Positions 22,038 to 35,620 of a DNA stretch of 64,000 bases are shown here, piece after piece. The first letter of the stretch is position 1; each line of letters starts with the position of its first letter. The translations under genes were made by a program, and so were the position numbers. The notes under the pieces were generated by a model that was not told the DNA's origin, did no database searches, and saw only the letters and a list, made by a program, of their open reading frames with translations. The stretch covers positions 1 to 64,000 of the forward strand of contig QNQO01000654.1 in the NCBI GenBank assembly GCA_003290165.1, written 5' to 3'. This DNA comes from Berberis thunbergii. Taxonomy: Eukaryota; Streptophyta; Magnoliopsida; Ranunculales; Berberidaceae.

Positions 22038-22516
22038 ATTCTCAGCATGTTATTAACTATAAAACATGCACAAGTATTTTGCTTATCCAAGTTTGAGAGT
22101 GGAGAATATGATTTCTATTGGAAGACTATAACGCTACAAACCATTTTGCAATAAGAACAAGAAGAGCCGGAAACAACCATATGCTAGATGTGACATCCTC
22201 TTATTCGTGGCATTAGGTAGCTTATCATAAATAATGGTTATCACAGATGCCACAATTTTGAGGCTCACAACTTGGCTACTAGTGCTGGACAGCATTACTG
22301 TAACAGTAATCTAATCTTTAATACATTTGCTCAATTCTTTTACTTTAAAAATAAATAAAAAACTAAGAATTAACATTAAAACCCCATTCTTTCTTATAGG
22401 AAATCAAACTACGAGGTATATCAACAAGAATTTGCCTGGTGCAATATAGGGACTATAATTGCCTACCATTTGCATACTGTATTAAATTGAGTTGTTACTG
22501 ATCACACTATTAAGAC
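22038..22516. other. Intergenic, no feature seen
   Basis: AT-rich, without ORFs or repeats apart from one tttgcctggtgcaat motif shared with the hairpin at 20063. Confidence 0.4.
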
Positions 22517-22676
22517 CTGGATAAGGTAAACATAAAGGAGATCATAGCTATGCCATGCTGGAATGGTATTTCACCTTGCTTGGTATCTTTTACTAGGCAA
22601 AGTATCCGCTGGATAAGGTAAACAACGAGGAGATTATAGCTATGCCATGCTGGAATGGTACTTCACCATGTTTGGC
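22517..22676. repeat. Two-copy tandem duplication, 92-bp period
   Basis: Copies starting ctggataaggtaaaca at 22517 and 22609 both continue agctatgccatgctggaatg. They lie downstream of the RPS15A stop codon on the gene's strand and are non-coding. Confidence 0.7.
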
Positions 22677-23077
22677 ACTATATTTTGCATGCAATGTGTC
22701 AGTATCCTGTATGACAGGTATAAGATGCAAGTTTGCCTGAAACAACTGCTGATATCTGATTCAGCGTAAATATTTTCCATCGCTTTAAACTCTTTGTTAG
22801 AAGCTAGCATAGCATGGTAAGGCAAGGCTTGTGTACCAAACAACACAAAAACTTGAGAACAAAAGAAAAACCTTGTATGTTTTCATGCAAAATAAGTAGC
22901 AAGAAAAATAATATATAATGTTATATAAAAACACGTTTCAACTTCTGGCAGCGAACAATCTATAACCAAAATCTAGAAATATGCTACAGTAAACATTGCA
23001 GAACACCGAAGACATTAAACCGAAAAACTTCACTAATTTGCTGAATCAAAACCCATTCCCCTGTAGGAACTGTGTGT

Positions 23078-25492
<2,415 letters not shown>

Positions 25493-26255
25493 TCACTGCA
25501 AGTGAAAAATGATGGTCATTGAATACTCCAAATGTGTATACATTAATGAATCAGTAGATTACATATCACCCAAATGTAAGGACATCATCAAAAGTCAATG
25601 AGGAAAATAAATCATTAAATTTTGACACCTTAAAATAAATAGAAAAAATGTAATGAAAAAAGACAAAATTGTGTGACAATGTAGGCCTCAAGTTGAATCA
25701 AAGCAATCCATGGTACTATTTAGCAAATTTGTTGCATCGCGTATTTTCAAATGTTTTCTTTTATTTTAAGGTTTTCACTCTACTAAAAATCACCTTCTTT
25801 GAATTGATAATTCTTTTCACGTGTCATACCCAAAATATACCATATTTGAAGTATGAATGCATTTACAATCCTACTGCTATTTCCAAATGTCATACAAAGC
25901 AATTGAAATGGCATTTGATTCTAAAGAAGAGGCAATATTCCACCATTATCTATGTTCTGCTACTTATCAAAAACATCTTTTGGGGGCAGTGAATGGCATA
26001 GTTGATCAGTGGCAACATTCTTTTGTTTCGTAGTTTTAAGGCATAGAATGAGGTTAATAAATAAAATCAGGCATAAGCTCTACAAGGTGATAGCATCAAT
26101 GAACATTCAGATGCAAATTACCCATTAAATAAAAATAACCATCATTTGCAACCATAAGATTACCTTCAAAACCCTCACAAAGACAAGGTTCAAAGAAAAA
26201 TATGAAACAAAAGAGACTACAACAAACCACAGAGAAAGGAGAGAATGAGAAAACA

Positions 26256-26337
26256 ATAGTCAGAAATCTCGTGTGGAAAAGCTTAAGCTCATTGCATCCA
26301 CTGATGCTGCTTTAGCACAGGACTTTCATCATTCCAC
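26256..26337 (-). ncRNA. C/D-box snoRNA, copy 1
   Basis: In the sense of RPS15A it reads C box AUGAUGA (26326-26332), then D box CUGA (26260-26263), about 70 nt apart. An internal gatgcaatgag can serve as C'. The segment directly 5' of the D box, cttttccacacgagattt, is identical in all three copies and is the likely guide. The rRNA or snRNA target is not identified. Intronic location in a ribosomal-protein gene is common for snoRNAs. Confidence 0.75.
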
Positions 26338-26558
26338 AACCCAAAACTTAACATAAGCTCTAGTTCAATGATTATGTTTGATTGTTTACCACACCACTTT
26401 TGGGGAACTAATTTGTTAGACACAAAAGGAAAATGTGTATTGTATCAGTATTACTGAATTTATACTGCCATATGATGGCCCACGAAATCCCCACTGATTA
26501 ATTTGAAAGAAACAAGAAAAAATAAAGAAAAGAAAAAAGAGAGAAATCAAATGAAAGA

Positions 26559-26640
26559 AAGGTCAGAAATCTCGTGTGGAAAAGCTTAAGCTCATCGCAT
26601 CTGATGACGCTGCTCTAGCACAGGATTTTCATCATTCTAT
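26559..26640 (-). ncRNA. C/D-box snoRNA, copy 2
   Basis: C box AUGAUGA at 26629-26635 and D box CUGA at 26563-26566 on the minus strand. The guide region before the D box is identical to copies 1 and 3. The C-proximal half (gtgctagagcagcgtcatc) shows a few substitutions. Confidence 0.75.
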
Positions 26641-27087
26641 GACATTCTTCCCCCAATTACGCTGAGGCATTTATCACATATTTTGACAGTCAAATTGTTC
26701 AATCAGAAACAACTGTGTACAGTACTAAATTGCAGATTCACTAATGTTTTAAACAAAATAACAAAATGAACACGAGCATTCCATTGAATCGTCTCATATA
26801 CAAATACTAGGAATAGCAGCGATGACGCTATAGATTAATAACAAAAGAGATATCAGTTCTCCAAACTGATTGCATTAACAAATACTTAGATGCAAATTAC
26901 CCATTAATAAAAAGAATTCACCATTTGCCTCAATGTCATGTGAAACCTAGTATAACAATAATAGAGTATAACTCTCCAAATCCTCGGAGATTGTGGTTCA
27001 GGACCTTCAAATAAAGTTAATAAGCATCTGAAAAAAAAAACACTAGACCAAAAGACATCAAAAATGAAAGAAAGAGAGAACGATCAA

Positions 27088-27169
27088 GTAGTCAGAAATC
27101 TCGTGTGGAAAAGCTTAAGCTCATCGCATCAAATGATGCTGCTTTAGCACAATTGTTTCATCACTCCAC
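27088..27169 (-). ncRNA. C/D-box snoRNA, copy 3
   Basis: C box GUGAUGA at 27158-27164 and D box CUGA at 27092-27095 on the minus strand. Identical guide segment before the D box. The region after the C box has diverged most (aacaattgtgc). Confidence 0.75.
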
Positions 27170-27960
27170 GACCCCAAACTTGACAAATGACATAGTACAT
27201 TGAAATCCTATAGTAATTACTAGTATAAATCATCATATACTAAAGTGGCATGCGTGGTGGACCAATTTGACATACTGAGGATTACCTAGTAGTTTAGTAG
27301 ACATGGATTTTACACAATTGAATACCGTACAATCTTAATCAATACCAAAAGCAACAAATTTTTAGCTACATAAGAGGTTGGGTATGATAGTTCTCTGAAA
27401 AAAAAAACTCAAATTTACTTTTACTGCTATGGATTAATGCCAGAAATTTTCATACACTATTTAAAAAAAACTAAATTTGCGTTTCTTAATTTCTCTTTGA
27501 AACTACGAACACCCCTCAAATTGAATAAAATCTGAAAAAACTACATGATTTACATTACCTATGACTACTGAGTCAGTGAACTACTTGATACAGATTTGGT
27601 TTGTGTTCTCAACAAATGCAGTTAAGATACACTACAATACAGTGTTCTAACAATGATTAAAAACCAACCCCACATGAATCATCGAACAAGACCTTCACTG
27701 GATCTTAATTGGTTCCTCCTATATAGAGACTAAATCAAGCGGAAGAAACCCTTTCACTTAACAAACCAAAACACATAAATCAAACTATGGGCTCCAATAA
27801 GAACAACTAGTATAGAAAACAAATAAGTAAAACAAAACTAAACTAAACAGATCATAATGAGAGAGAGATCATACAATACGAGTTAACAGAGAAAACCCAG
27901 ATCGCAATGAAGAATCTAAAGAACCCCAATGGATCTTAGAGAGAAAGAAAGGGTAGTTAC

Positions 27961-28072
27961 CTCTTGGTTGCAAGGGGTCGACGACGCCGCCGTAGTGAAG
28001 AGTGTGGGAGAGATAAAGGTAGGTTTTTGTTGTTAAGGGTTTGAAGGCTTTGTACTAATAATAATAGGGTTT
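27961..28072 (-). promoter_or_regulatory. RPS15A: RPS15A leader exon and telo-box promoter element
   Basis: The leader exon ends at 27961. Upstream on the minus strand, aaaccctatt (core AAACCCTA, plus-strand tagggttt at 28065-28072) matches the telo-box found in many plant ribosomal-protein promoters. A second, weaker aaaccctt lies near 28036. The transcription start is probably near 28010-28030. Confidence 0.5.
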
Positions 28073-28079
28073 GGGATGC

Positions 28080-28980
28080 GAAGGAGGGGAATTTGTGAAA
28101 TTACAAAATTGACCCTGGTTTTCTGTCTATGACCACCCCAATAATTCATTTATATCCCCTTCAATTGCTTTTTTAGTTTTGCGTCGGAGGTTTTTGATTT
28201 ACACATTATGATGCATCAAGATGTGTAGTGAGTTAAGACAATTCATACTGTAATCAAGAATCACACCAAAGTCATCAATTAGTCGATTCAGTTCAATTGA
28301 TCATTCATGGTTTAAACAATGACTAATTGGAGACCCAATAATGACTAGTCGATGGCTAACAATTGGCCTTATAGCGTGAAATAGTTGTTTATCGAATGAA
28401 AAATACTAACGTAACTTACGAGTATTGAACCAAGTCGTCATGGACAAATCTTCCATGACAATGGAAACCTATCAATAGTCGTAAGAATTTACAAAATAAT
28501 TAAAATTTGTTTGTGAGTGAACTAATAATCTGTGTTACTAGTGGTGGAGCCGGGATTTTCAACAAGAGGGGGAGCAAAGTGAATAGTGATGTTTAGTATT
28601 TTTTATTTTTATTTTAAAATTAATAACAACAAAATAAATTTTTTTGAAATTTTGTTATTATTATTTGTCTAAATTTGGATGAAGTGATCATAATTTTAAT
28701 TATAATTCTTTATCTTCCTCGACGCAAATTTAAACAATTAAATCATTGATAAAACAACAATGAAAAAATCAAAAATCAAAAATTTTTGTGAATAAAGTTC
28801 TTTTGCATAATCCCATCACATTCATCACTCTCCACCCAAAACCCCACTCATCACTTATTCAAATTTCTTCAAACACTCACAATCACAATCACGAAGCTTT
28901 TCCATTGAATAGCAAGGGAAACCACAATCACAAATCTATACTCCAAAAAGCAACTCGATACCCATCTCCCTGCTCTCATA
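28080..28980. other. Intergenic upstream of RPS15A
   Basis: AT-rich. Around 28540 the sequence gtggtggagccgggatttt, followed by agagggggagcaaa, resembles the end of a hAT-type element, but no partner end was found. No gene seen. Confidence 0.35.
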
Positions 28981-29120
28981 CAGAGATGATGAGATACAGA
29001 TATACAGAGATGATGAGATACAGATATACAGAGATGATGATGATGATACAGAGATGACGAGATACAGAGATGATGATGAGATGATGAGATTTCCTTGCTC
29101 TTGTCGACATACAGAGATGA
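28981..29120. repeat. Minisatellite of about 23 bp units
   Basis: Repeats of acagagatgatgagatacag with length variation (gatgatgatg expansions). The repeat explains the His/Ser-rich ORFs read from it. Confidence 0.7.
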
Positions 29121-29822
29121 TGAGGTTTCCTGCTCTTGTCTCCTCGTCTCCCTCATCTCCTCTCCACCACCTCCTCCTTTCAACAACCCCAATCTTGAAG
29201 ACTGTTGTTGTTGGTGTGTTTCCCCCATTTTCTCCCCAAATCTTACATGCTCTGAGAAGTAATATATTTTCTTTAGTATTTGAGGTTCAGGTTGAGTTTG
29301 GGTTTGTAATCCTTGTTCTTGAGTATCTATAGTCCCTAAGGAAGTACCCTCTCCACCACCACCACCACTACCTCCTCTTCCATAAAGCAAGTGATGATGT
29401 TGGTGAAATTGCTGGTGAAGTCCATGAAACCCTTGTTGCTATTCTTGATGGAGATGGAGTTGTTGGTGGTGGTGGTGATGGGGTGGGGGTTTTGATTTCT
29501 TACCACACTTTATCTTCTTGTTATAGCAACAAGTAGTTTTGCACTTCAATAACACTCCAAATACACCTCCTCTCCTTGTTCTGCTTCTTCTTCCTCTGCT
29601 GTTGCCACCACTCTAATACCTGAAACTCCTGCTGCTTTTGCCTCTCCCAAATGACATTCTTTCCATTCAAATGATCCATACACCAAAAAAGTACATAAAA
29701 ATCATAAATTTTTTACCTTGTTGGGTGCACAAAATCATGGGGGAGTAACTAGTGATGACACTGATGCACGAGTCTCTCCTTTTCTCCCATGAATGTGGAT
29801 TGTCTGCTGGTTGATCGTTGTG
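29121..29822 (-). other. Low-complexity stretch, possible coding relic
   Basis: Read on the minus strand, 29580-29660 gives short coding-like sequence (ECHLGEAKAAGVSGIRVVAT). Positions 29200-29500 give His/Gln-rich and Gly-rich stretches (ILKKIYYFSEHV). Stops interrupt it. I cannot name a family and would not call a gene. Confidence 0.25.
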
Positions 29823-29831
29823 AAGATTGAA

Positions 29832-29970
29832 AGTAATTCTACACAGCCCGCGAATGGTCCGGACCCTCCCAGGCACGTGCCATAGGGAGGGTGTTTGGCA
29901 CGTGAGGAACCATTCAACATGGTCTACTTCTCTGCGAATTGCAAGGGCTAACCCGAAACCCTTGCATCCT
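29832..29970 (+). repeat. MULE left TIR, outer part
   Basis: It matches 42787-42930 in reverse complement, with a roughly 13-base length difference after cacagccc. It is cut off at atcct by the LTR element and resumes at 37485. Confidence 0.85.
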
Positions 29971-31715
29971 TGATTACGCCCAAACAATACACGCGGTCAA
30001 TTGCAGTAAAGAATGGGGTGTCGATCCCACGAGGAAAAACGATCTACAAAACAAGGTTAAGGAAGACAAACTATGCGAAACTAAAGTTAAGAAATTCTAA
30101 CAAATTTAAAATACGAAATTGAATTTAATTTAATGAAAATTAAGTTTGGAAAAATCACAAGGTTCCAAGAATCCCTCCTAGACTTCACGCGCCAACTAGT
30201 ATTGATTCGCTATGAATTTTAGATTTCACTTCTTCTAAAAAAAAAATACAAAGGTTTGTCATATGTGATATCCTAAACTTACGATATATCCGAAGACAAT
30301 ACCGTAATAAATGACGATCACATATAACTAACCTACCGGAATCAATTAATTCTTAAACATTCCACACATAAGAAAAGCGTGACTAAGCTTATATGGAGAA
30401 GAAAAGATAATCACCGGAATAATAAAAATCTACAAAGAAATCTATGAAATCCTTCTCACTGAAATAACATAAATTTCTATATTAAATAGAAGTGATAATC
30501 ATTAAACATCATTATTCATCGTGAAAACTTCAAGCGAATCAAATGTTAATTTAGTGCGTTACATCTAGAAGTTCACCTCTTCACCTTGCGTGGGGTTTAG
30601 TGACTCATGGTGGTGGTGGTCACAACATCACTGGAGGAGGAACCCATCACTTCCTGTATGTGCACGAATCCCGAGAAAAAGAGCTAAATAGGCTCTGTGG
30701 TGGCTCTTACAAATTCTCGGGTTGTCAATATCCAAAACTGTTTTTCAGTTTTTGAAAAACAGTTTTCTCCCACCTCACAGTCGCGAGGCTCCCTGGTTCG
30801 TCTTCTCCAGCGCGACAGCGCCCTGCTCCGCCTCCGCTGGTTCGCTCCTCGCGAGCTTCTTCGTCGTACGAATGTCTCCGGCACCTGCAAGAACAGAGAG
30901 AAGGTGAGGGAACAATGGATAATAACAAAAACGGCGAAGGAGGACGAGAAACAGGGTGGTGCTCTCCCTGTTTCGCGGTGGTAGCGAGGTTCTCGCGGTG
31001 GTGGTGGCTCTAACAGAGAGAGGCGTGGAGGAGGGAGAGAACATGGAGAAGAGAGAAAGAGGAAAGAGGGCGGCTGCGAGGGAGAGAAACAGGGAGGTGC
31101 TCCCTGTTTCGCGGCAGTGTCGTGCGCGCGGTGGTGGCGATGGTATTCGAGTGATGGTGGCGGTGAGAGAGATGGAGGGAGATGGTGGTGGCGGCTGTGT
31201 TATGGACAGAGAGAACGGTGGTGAGGACGGTGGCGAGGTCGATGTTTGTATTGTGAAACAGGGTGGTTAGTGACGGTGGTGGGTTAGTGGCGAGAGACCT
31301 CTATCTCTGCCCCGGTGGAGGTGGAGATGGTGGCTGGAAAAGAGAGGAGGATCCCAAAACGTGGAAGAGAGCTCTCCCCAAAGAGAAGGCAAGAGATAAA
31401 CCTAAATAGGGTTCCCCTATTTCCTTGTTAGGCTGGGCTTAGGATTCTAGCTTTCTGGGCTTGGGCTTGGTTAAAATAAGTGGACCATGCTTATTCGGGT
31501 TAGGCTTAGATGTGTGAACCACTCTTTTGTACCACCACTAGAATCAACAAATTAATCATTTTCTCAAATTTGTCGCCTTAATGCGATTTTATCGTTCACG
31601 CGCGCAGATTCCTACAAAAACATAAAAATTGAAATAATTAGAATAAAATATATTAATTGAAGCACTAACATATATAAATTAAGGGTTATAATTTGTAATA
31701 ATTACGTGTATATCA
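29971..31715 (-). repeat. 3' LTR (left) of the gag-only element
   Basis: Plus-strand ends tgattacgcc and tgtatatca. It is 1,745 bp long and contains a GC- and purine-rich block (30690-31340) that throws up several overlapping ORFs. It lacks an 83-bp segment present in the other LTR at 35864-35946. Confidence 0.9.
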
Positions 31716-33973
31716 AATACCCCCAAACCTATATTTTGCTAGTCCTCGAGCAAAACAAAATAAAGAATAAAATCCTAACTCACTTTCGTAGGAATCACGG
31801 TTGCACTTACCTTAACGTGCAACAAGGCTTTAAACCTCTAGATTACCTCTAGAGGACGAGTTATAGTCTCGTGAGGGTTTCCAGAAATGCTACCCCCAAA
31901 CATTACTGATTCAATAAAACAAAATCTATTTTCTAAAAACATAATGCAAAAACGTGAGCATTCTTCTTTATTTTCCTTAGAGTAATTTTCTAATTGCTTA
32001 CAATTCAAGAAAAACAACAAACTAATAATGTCACAAAAGTATATCAATAGAGTACAATAATTTAACGGTATCTAAAGGTTAAATGAATTTCATAATCATT
32101 CTCAACTCGAAGTGTGTGTGTGTGAGGAGCCTTATCAACATAAGTCTTCATCTCATAGTAAAGATGTGACAAGATAACCTTTAGAAAAGACGTTTCGACT
32201 ACAATTCTCTCATGTCGCTCAGAAATGAAACGCTCAGAGATTAGGCACTCAGTTTATATGTGAGGAAAAGAATATACTACGGAAAATGCAAACGTCTCAC
32301 ATATAATTATCATGAAAAACGAAATTTTCAAATAGTGAAATGAATATGATCTCATGGACCGGAATATTGATTACTTTTGAGAATGTTGAATCAAACACCA
32401 TAGTTCTTGCCTATTCAATCTCCACATCTATTAAGTTAACTTTCACTTAAGATCAATCAGGTCTTTACTAGGTTGTATTGGGGCTTGGACTATGGCAAAC
32501 AATAATGGACAAAATGGATACAAAGATTTTCTGAGAATGGATACACCCTTGAATAAAACATAGGGCATTGAATAACAAATCAATGTTGTACACCATTAAC
32601 TTTTTCTTCATTATTTTCTTCTTCAATCACTTTTTTTTTTTGACATGCTTTTCCCCATTGATACAATCCAACACTTTTACTTCGAGGGTGCATGAAATAT
32701 ATATTTTTTTTTTCTTTCTATTTGCCCATTCCATAAATATATCTCACCGGATACATTCTCAGAAAATTGGGTAAGGATAAATAATAAAGGTATTACTCCT
32801 TGGTTGGAGTAGGTATTGGGAATGGGGATAACAAAGAAAAGGCTATCTAAAGGCTCAAAGGGCTGCAAATGGATATTTATTATTGGATAGGCTAAAAGAC
32901 TAAAAATGGTTTTAAAAAAAGAAATGTTTGTATCACTTCATAAGTTCTAGTTAGTACTAGGACATCTCAACTAAATAAAGCAAGAAGTTCTAGTGTAAAG
33001 TTTCAAAAAAAAAAATTTCATTCTTAAAGTAATCAATAAGAAAATCAAGAATAATGAGATCATCAATGAAATAATGCGGACTCAAGAAAAATCAGAGTGT
33101 AATTAATAACCCTCAAAAAATAAAGAATGACTCAAAACTCACAAGGGTTAAGTCTCCACTATTGTTATAAGGTTTTATAGTTCAATACCACACTAATCAA
33201 CTTCAAATCATGTTGACTTGACTTATAGTGCATGAATAGTCGAGTTGAAAAGTCTCACGAAATACATCTAACATAAGGATAATATCAAATATCATGTTTT
33301 CCACTAATATAACTATGTGACACGTGCTAGTATGTGTTTTCTCAAAATTAAAGCAACAAAATCATTCTCTAAAATTAAAAAGAACTCAAAACCTCTTTTT
33401 TTTATTCACCAAGAGTTCGGATTTCAAATGCATTTTCAAGAAGATTTTACACAATTACCATAGTCATCTAAGTATTCAATGGAGATTGAGTAGAACACAA
33501 AAATGACTCGGTTTAATTGTAAAATACGTTTTAAACTCAAAGATTTTTGAAAATTGCACAAAAAAATCCAATAAACCACACCCCCAAACCTAAACCAAAC
33601 ATTGTCCTCAATGTATAAAATAATAATCATGACAAATCAAGGCAAAAGAAAATAGGAGGGTTAGAGTGATAGTACCATGGTGAAGCTTTTTACCAATTTC
33701 GATGAAATCTTCCACCAATGAACGCTCAGAAACATAAGAATCATGGAGTTTTCATTAGAAATTGATAAAATGCAGACTCGACATTAACAAAGAAAACAAA
33801 AAAGAAGCAAGTTGTAAGTCAAAACTGTTATGAAGCTAACGAGTATGAGTGAAACACAACTAAATAGGGTACTCGAAAATCAATCCAAACTAACAGCAAA
33901 GACACACAACTAAGGCTAGGCTGCCTCCTAGGAGCGCTTGGTTTAACGTCGTCAGCCCGACATATATTCTCCC
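31716..33973 (-). other. Non-coding interior of the gag-only element
   Basis: Begins with the polypurine tract on the minus strand (aggtttgggggtattt just before the LTR, plus strand 31716-31731). The remaining 2.2 kb is AT-rich, with no protein domain in any frame, where pol would be expected. Confidence 0.7.
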
Positions 33974-35451
33974 TCATGAAAGATATACTATGAAGTGACG
34001 AGGAAGAACATATGGAACATGCACCTCCAAACCTAGTCTATGATATAAACGAGTTAAAAGGGTTAAGGAATCGTATACCAACAACCTGAAAAGTTGAGGA
34101 TCAGTCCATTCAAAGATAGCAACCACCTGATGTTTCCTCTTGATAGTGCATAGATCCTTGATGACCCTCGCATAAGTTGGTACCTGTTTAATCACATACA
34201 GCAAAGGTAAGTTAATTTTAACATTTTTCAATGGTTCTAGAATCTCACCATGCATTTTCGATTTCTTTCTAGTAGGTCGTAGTGCTTGAGGAAAAGGAAC
34301 TGAAACTGGAATGTTCTTGTTGGGCTCATCCTCAGGGATGCTCTCATTTGCACATGGGGAGCTGCTTATAGTTGTGGACGAGCTTAACCCATCTAAAGTC
34401 TTACCACTCCGAGTAGCGATGTCATTAACCTCTTTGACATTTGGAGAGTCTGAAGTAGAGGTTTGTGCCATAAGTTGGCTCTTCGGATTTGCTTGAGGCT
34501 GTGACGAAAATTGGCCCCAAACTTGTACTATTAATGAACTTGTCAACTTGCTTATTTGGCTTTTAATCTCCTTGTTCTCTTCTGCCAACTGTATCAATGC
34601 AACCTCAATTTTTTGATTAGTTTTACCTTGTGCCTCTATAAATGCATGTAATGTGTCTGATAAGGAACTTGTGTTAGATTGTGCATTGTATGGAGGTGCA
34701 GGGTATGACCTAGGTGGTTGTGCCTGTGAGTGTGTATGTTGGTCTGCCTCAGACCTCCAGCTAAAGTTAGGGTGATCTCTCCAGCCATAATTGTAAGTGT
34801 TAGAGAATGGTGAGTAAGACTTTTTGTACATCCCTAAGGCGTTACATTGGTCCTCATAAACCCCTCTCATCTCAGTGAAGGTTGGGCAATCCTGTGCGTA
34901 GTGTTCAACTCCCCCGCATATAAAACAGGCATCCTGTAGCTCAACTCTGGAAACAGTATGTGTGGGCCTACCATCCTTAGTCTTAAGTGCCTCTAACTCC
35001 CTAGTTACTCTATCCAGTTGGGCTCTAAGGCTATCCTCTTCCCTGAGTTGGTAAACTCCAGCTGGGCGTGGTTTATCTGTGCTCTCAGTAGCACTTGGAT
35101 CAGTCCAAGTATGAGCCTTTTCAGCCAAGTCATTCAGGTACTCAATGGCCTCGTCAGGGTCCTTTTGCAAAAACTCTCCATTACACATCATCTCAAGGAA
35201 CTGACGTTCTCTACTAGTGAGCCCTCATAAAAATAACTGACTAAGCGCCAACTTTCATACCCATGGTGTGGGCATGTATTCAAGAGATCCTTGAACCTCT
35301 CCCATACTTGATATAATGCCTCGCTATTCTTTTGGGTGAAGGTAGAAATATGTCTCTTTAGACCGTTGGTTTTGTGGTGAAGAAAGTATTTATTAAAAAA
35401 TGCTTGGGTCATCTCCTCCCACAAACCTAAGTGGTCTCTATTCCAACTCAC
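33974..35451 (-). pseudogene. Partial gag of the nested LTR element
   Basis: Two open stretches, 35451-35188 and 35191-33974, are joined by a frameshift. The first carries the retrotransposon-gag core (KTNGLKRHISTFTQKNSEAL, YQVWERFKDLLNTCPHHGYE). The second continues with FLQKDPDEAIEYLNDLAEKA, a coiled-coil-like EEDSLRAQLDRVTRELEALK and a canonical zinc knuckle CFICGGVEHYAQDC (CX2CX4HX4C). A Pro/Gln-rich spacer follows. The N-terminal part of gag is missing because only about 170 bp separate it from the LTR. Confidence 0.88.
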
Positions 35452-35594
35452 TCCCCCAATTTTTTTAATTAATTTTTTTCTTTTAGAAATAAAATAAAAA
35501 TAAAAATTTAACTGAACCTAAAACCTATAAATAAAATAAAATGAAAAATGAGCAAGAAAGATAATACCCGAAACCTTCCTTGTAGAATGATGCT

Positions 35595-35616
35595 TGTTCC
35601 CCGGCAACGGCGCCAA
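35595..35616 (-). other. Primer binding site, tRNA-Asp type
   Basis: On the minus strand tggcgccgttgccgggga lies just inside the right LTR. It is the complement of the 3' end of plant tRNA-Asp, the usual primer of Athila/Tat-type elements. Confidence 0.85.
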
Positions 35617-35620
35617 AATT

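Larger units (their letters stand above)
25496..27960 (-). other. 5'UTR intron of RPS15A, snoRNA host
   Basis: On the minus strand the leader exon ends ccaagag at 27961 and the intron begins gtaactac. It ends cacttgcag at 25496, 18 bases before the ATG. The intron contains three homologous C/D snoRNAs and repeated flanking sequence (agatgcaaattacccatta at about 26111 and 26891), so the snoRNA-bearing blocks arose by local duplication. Confidence 0.75.

Noticed and set aside
28869..29390. 173-residue frame on the minus strand
   Set aside because: The larger part is the minisatellite translated as His/Ser runs; the Gly/Gln-rich remainder could not be tied to a family, so it is described only as a possible relic.
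30684..31270. Cluster of overlapping Arg/Glu-rich ORFs on both strands
   Set aside because: Present in both LTRs of the gag-only element (again at 36416-37015) and due to GC-rich, purine-rich composition.
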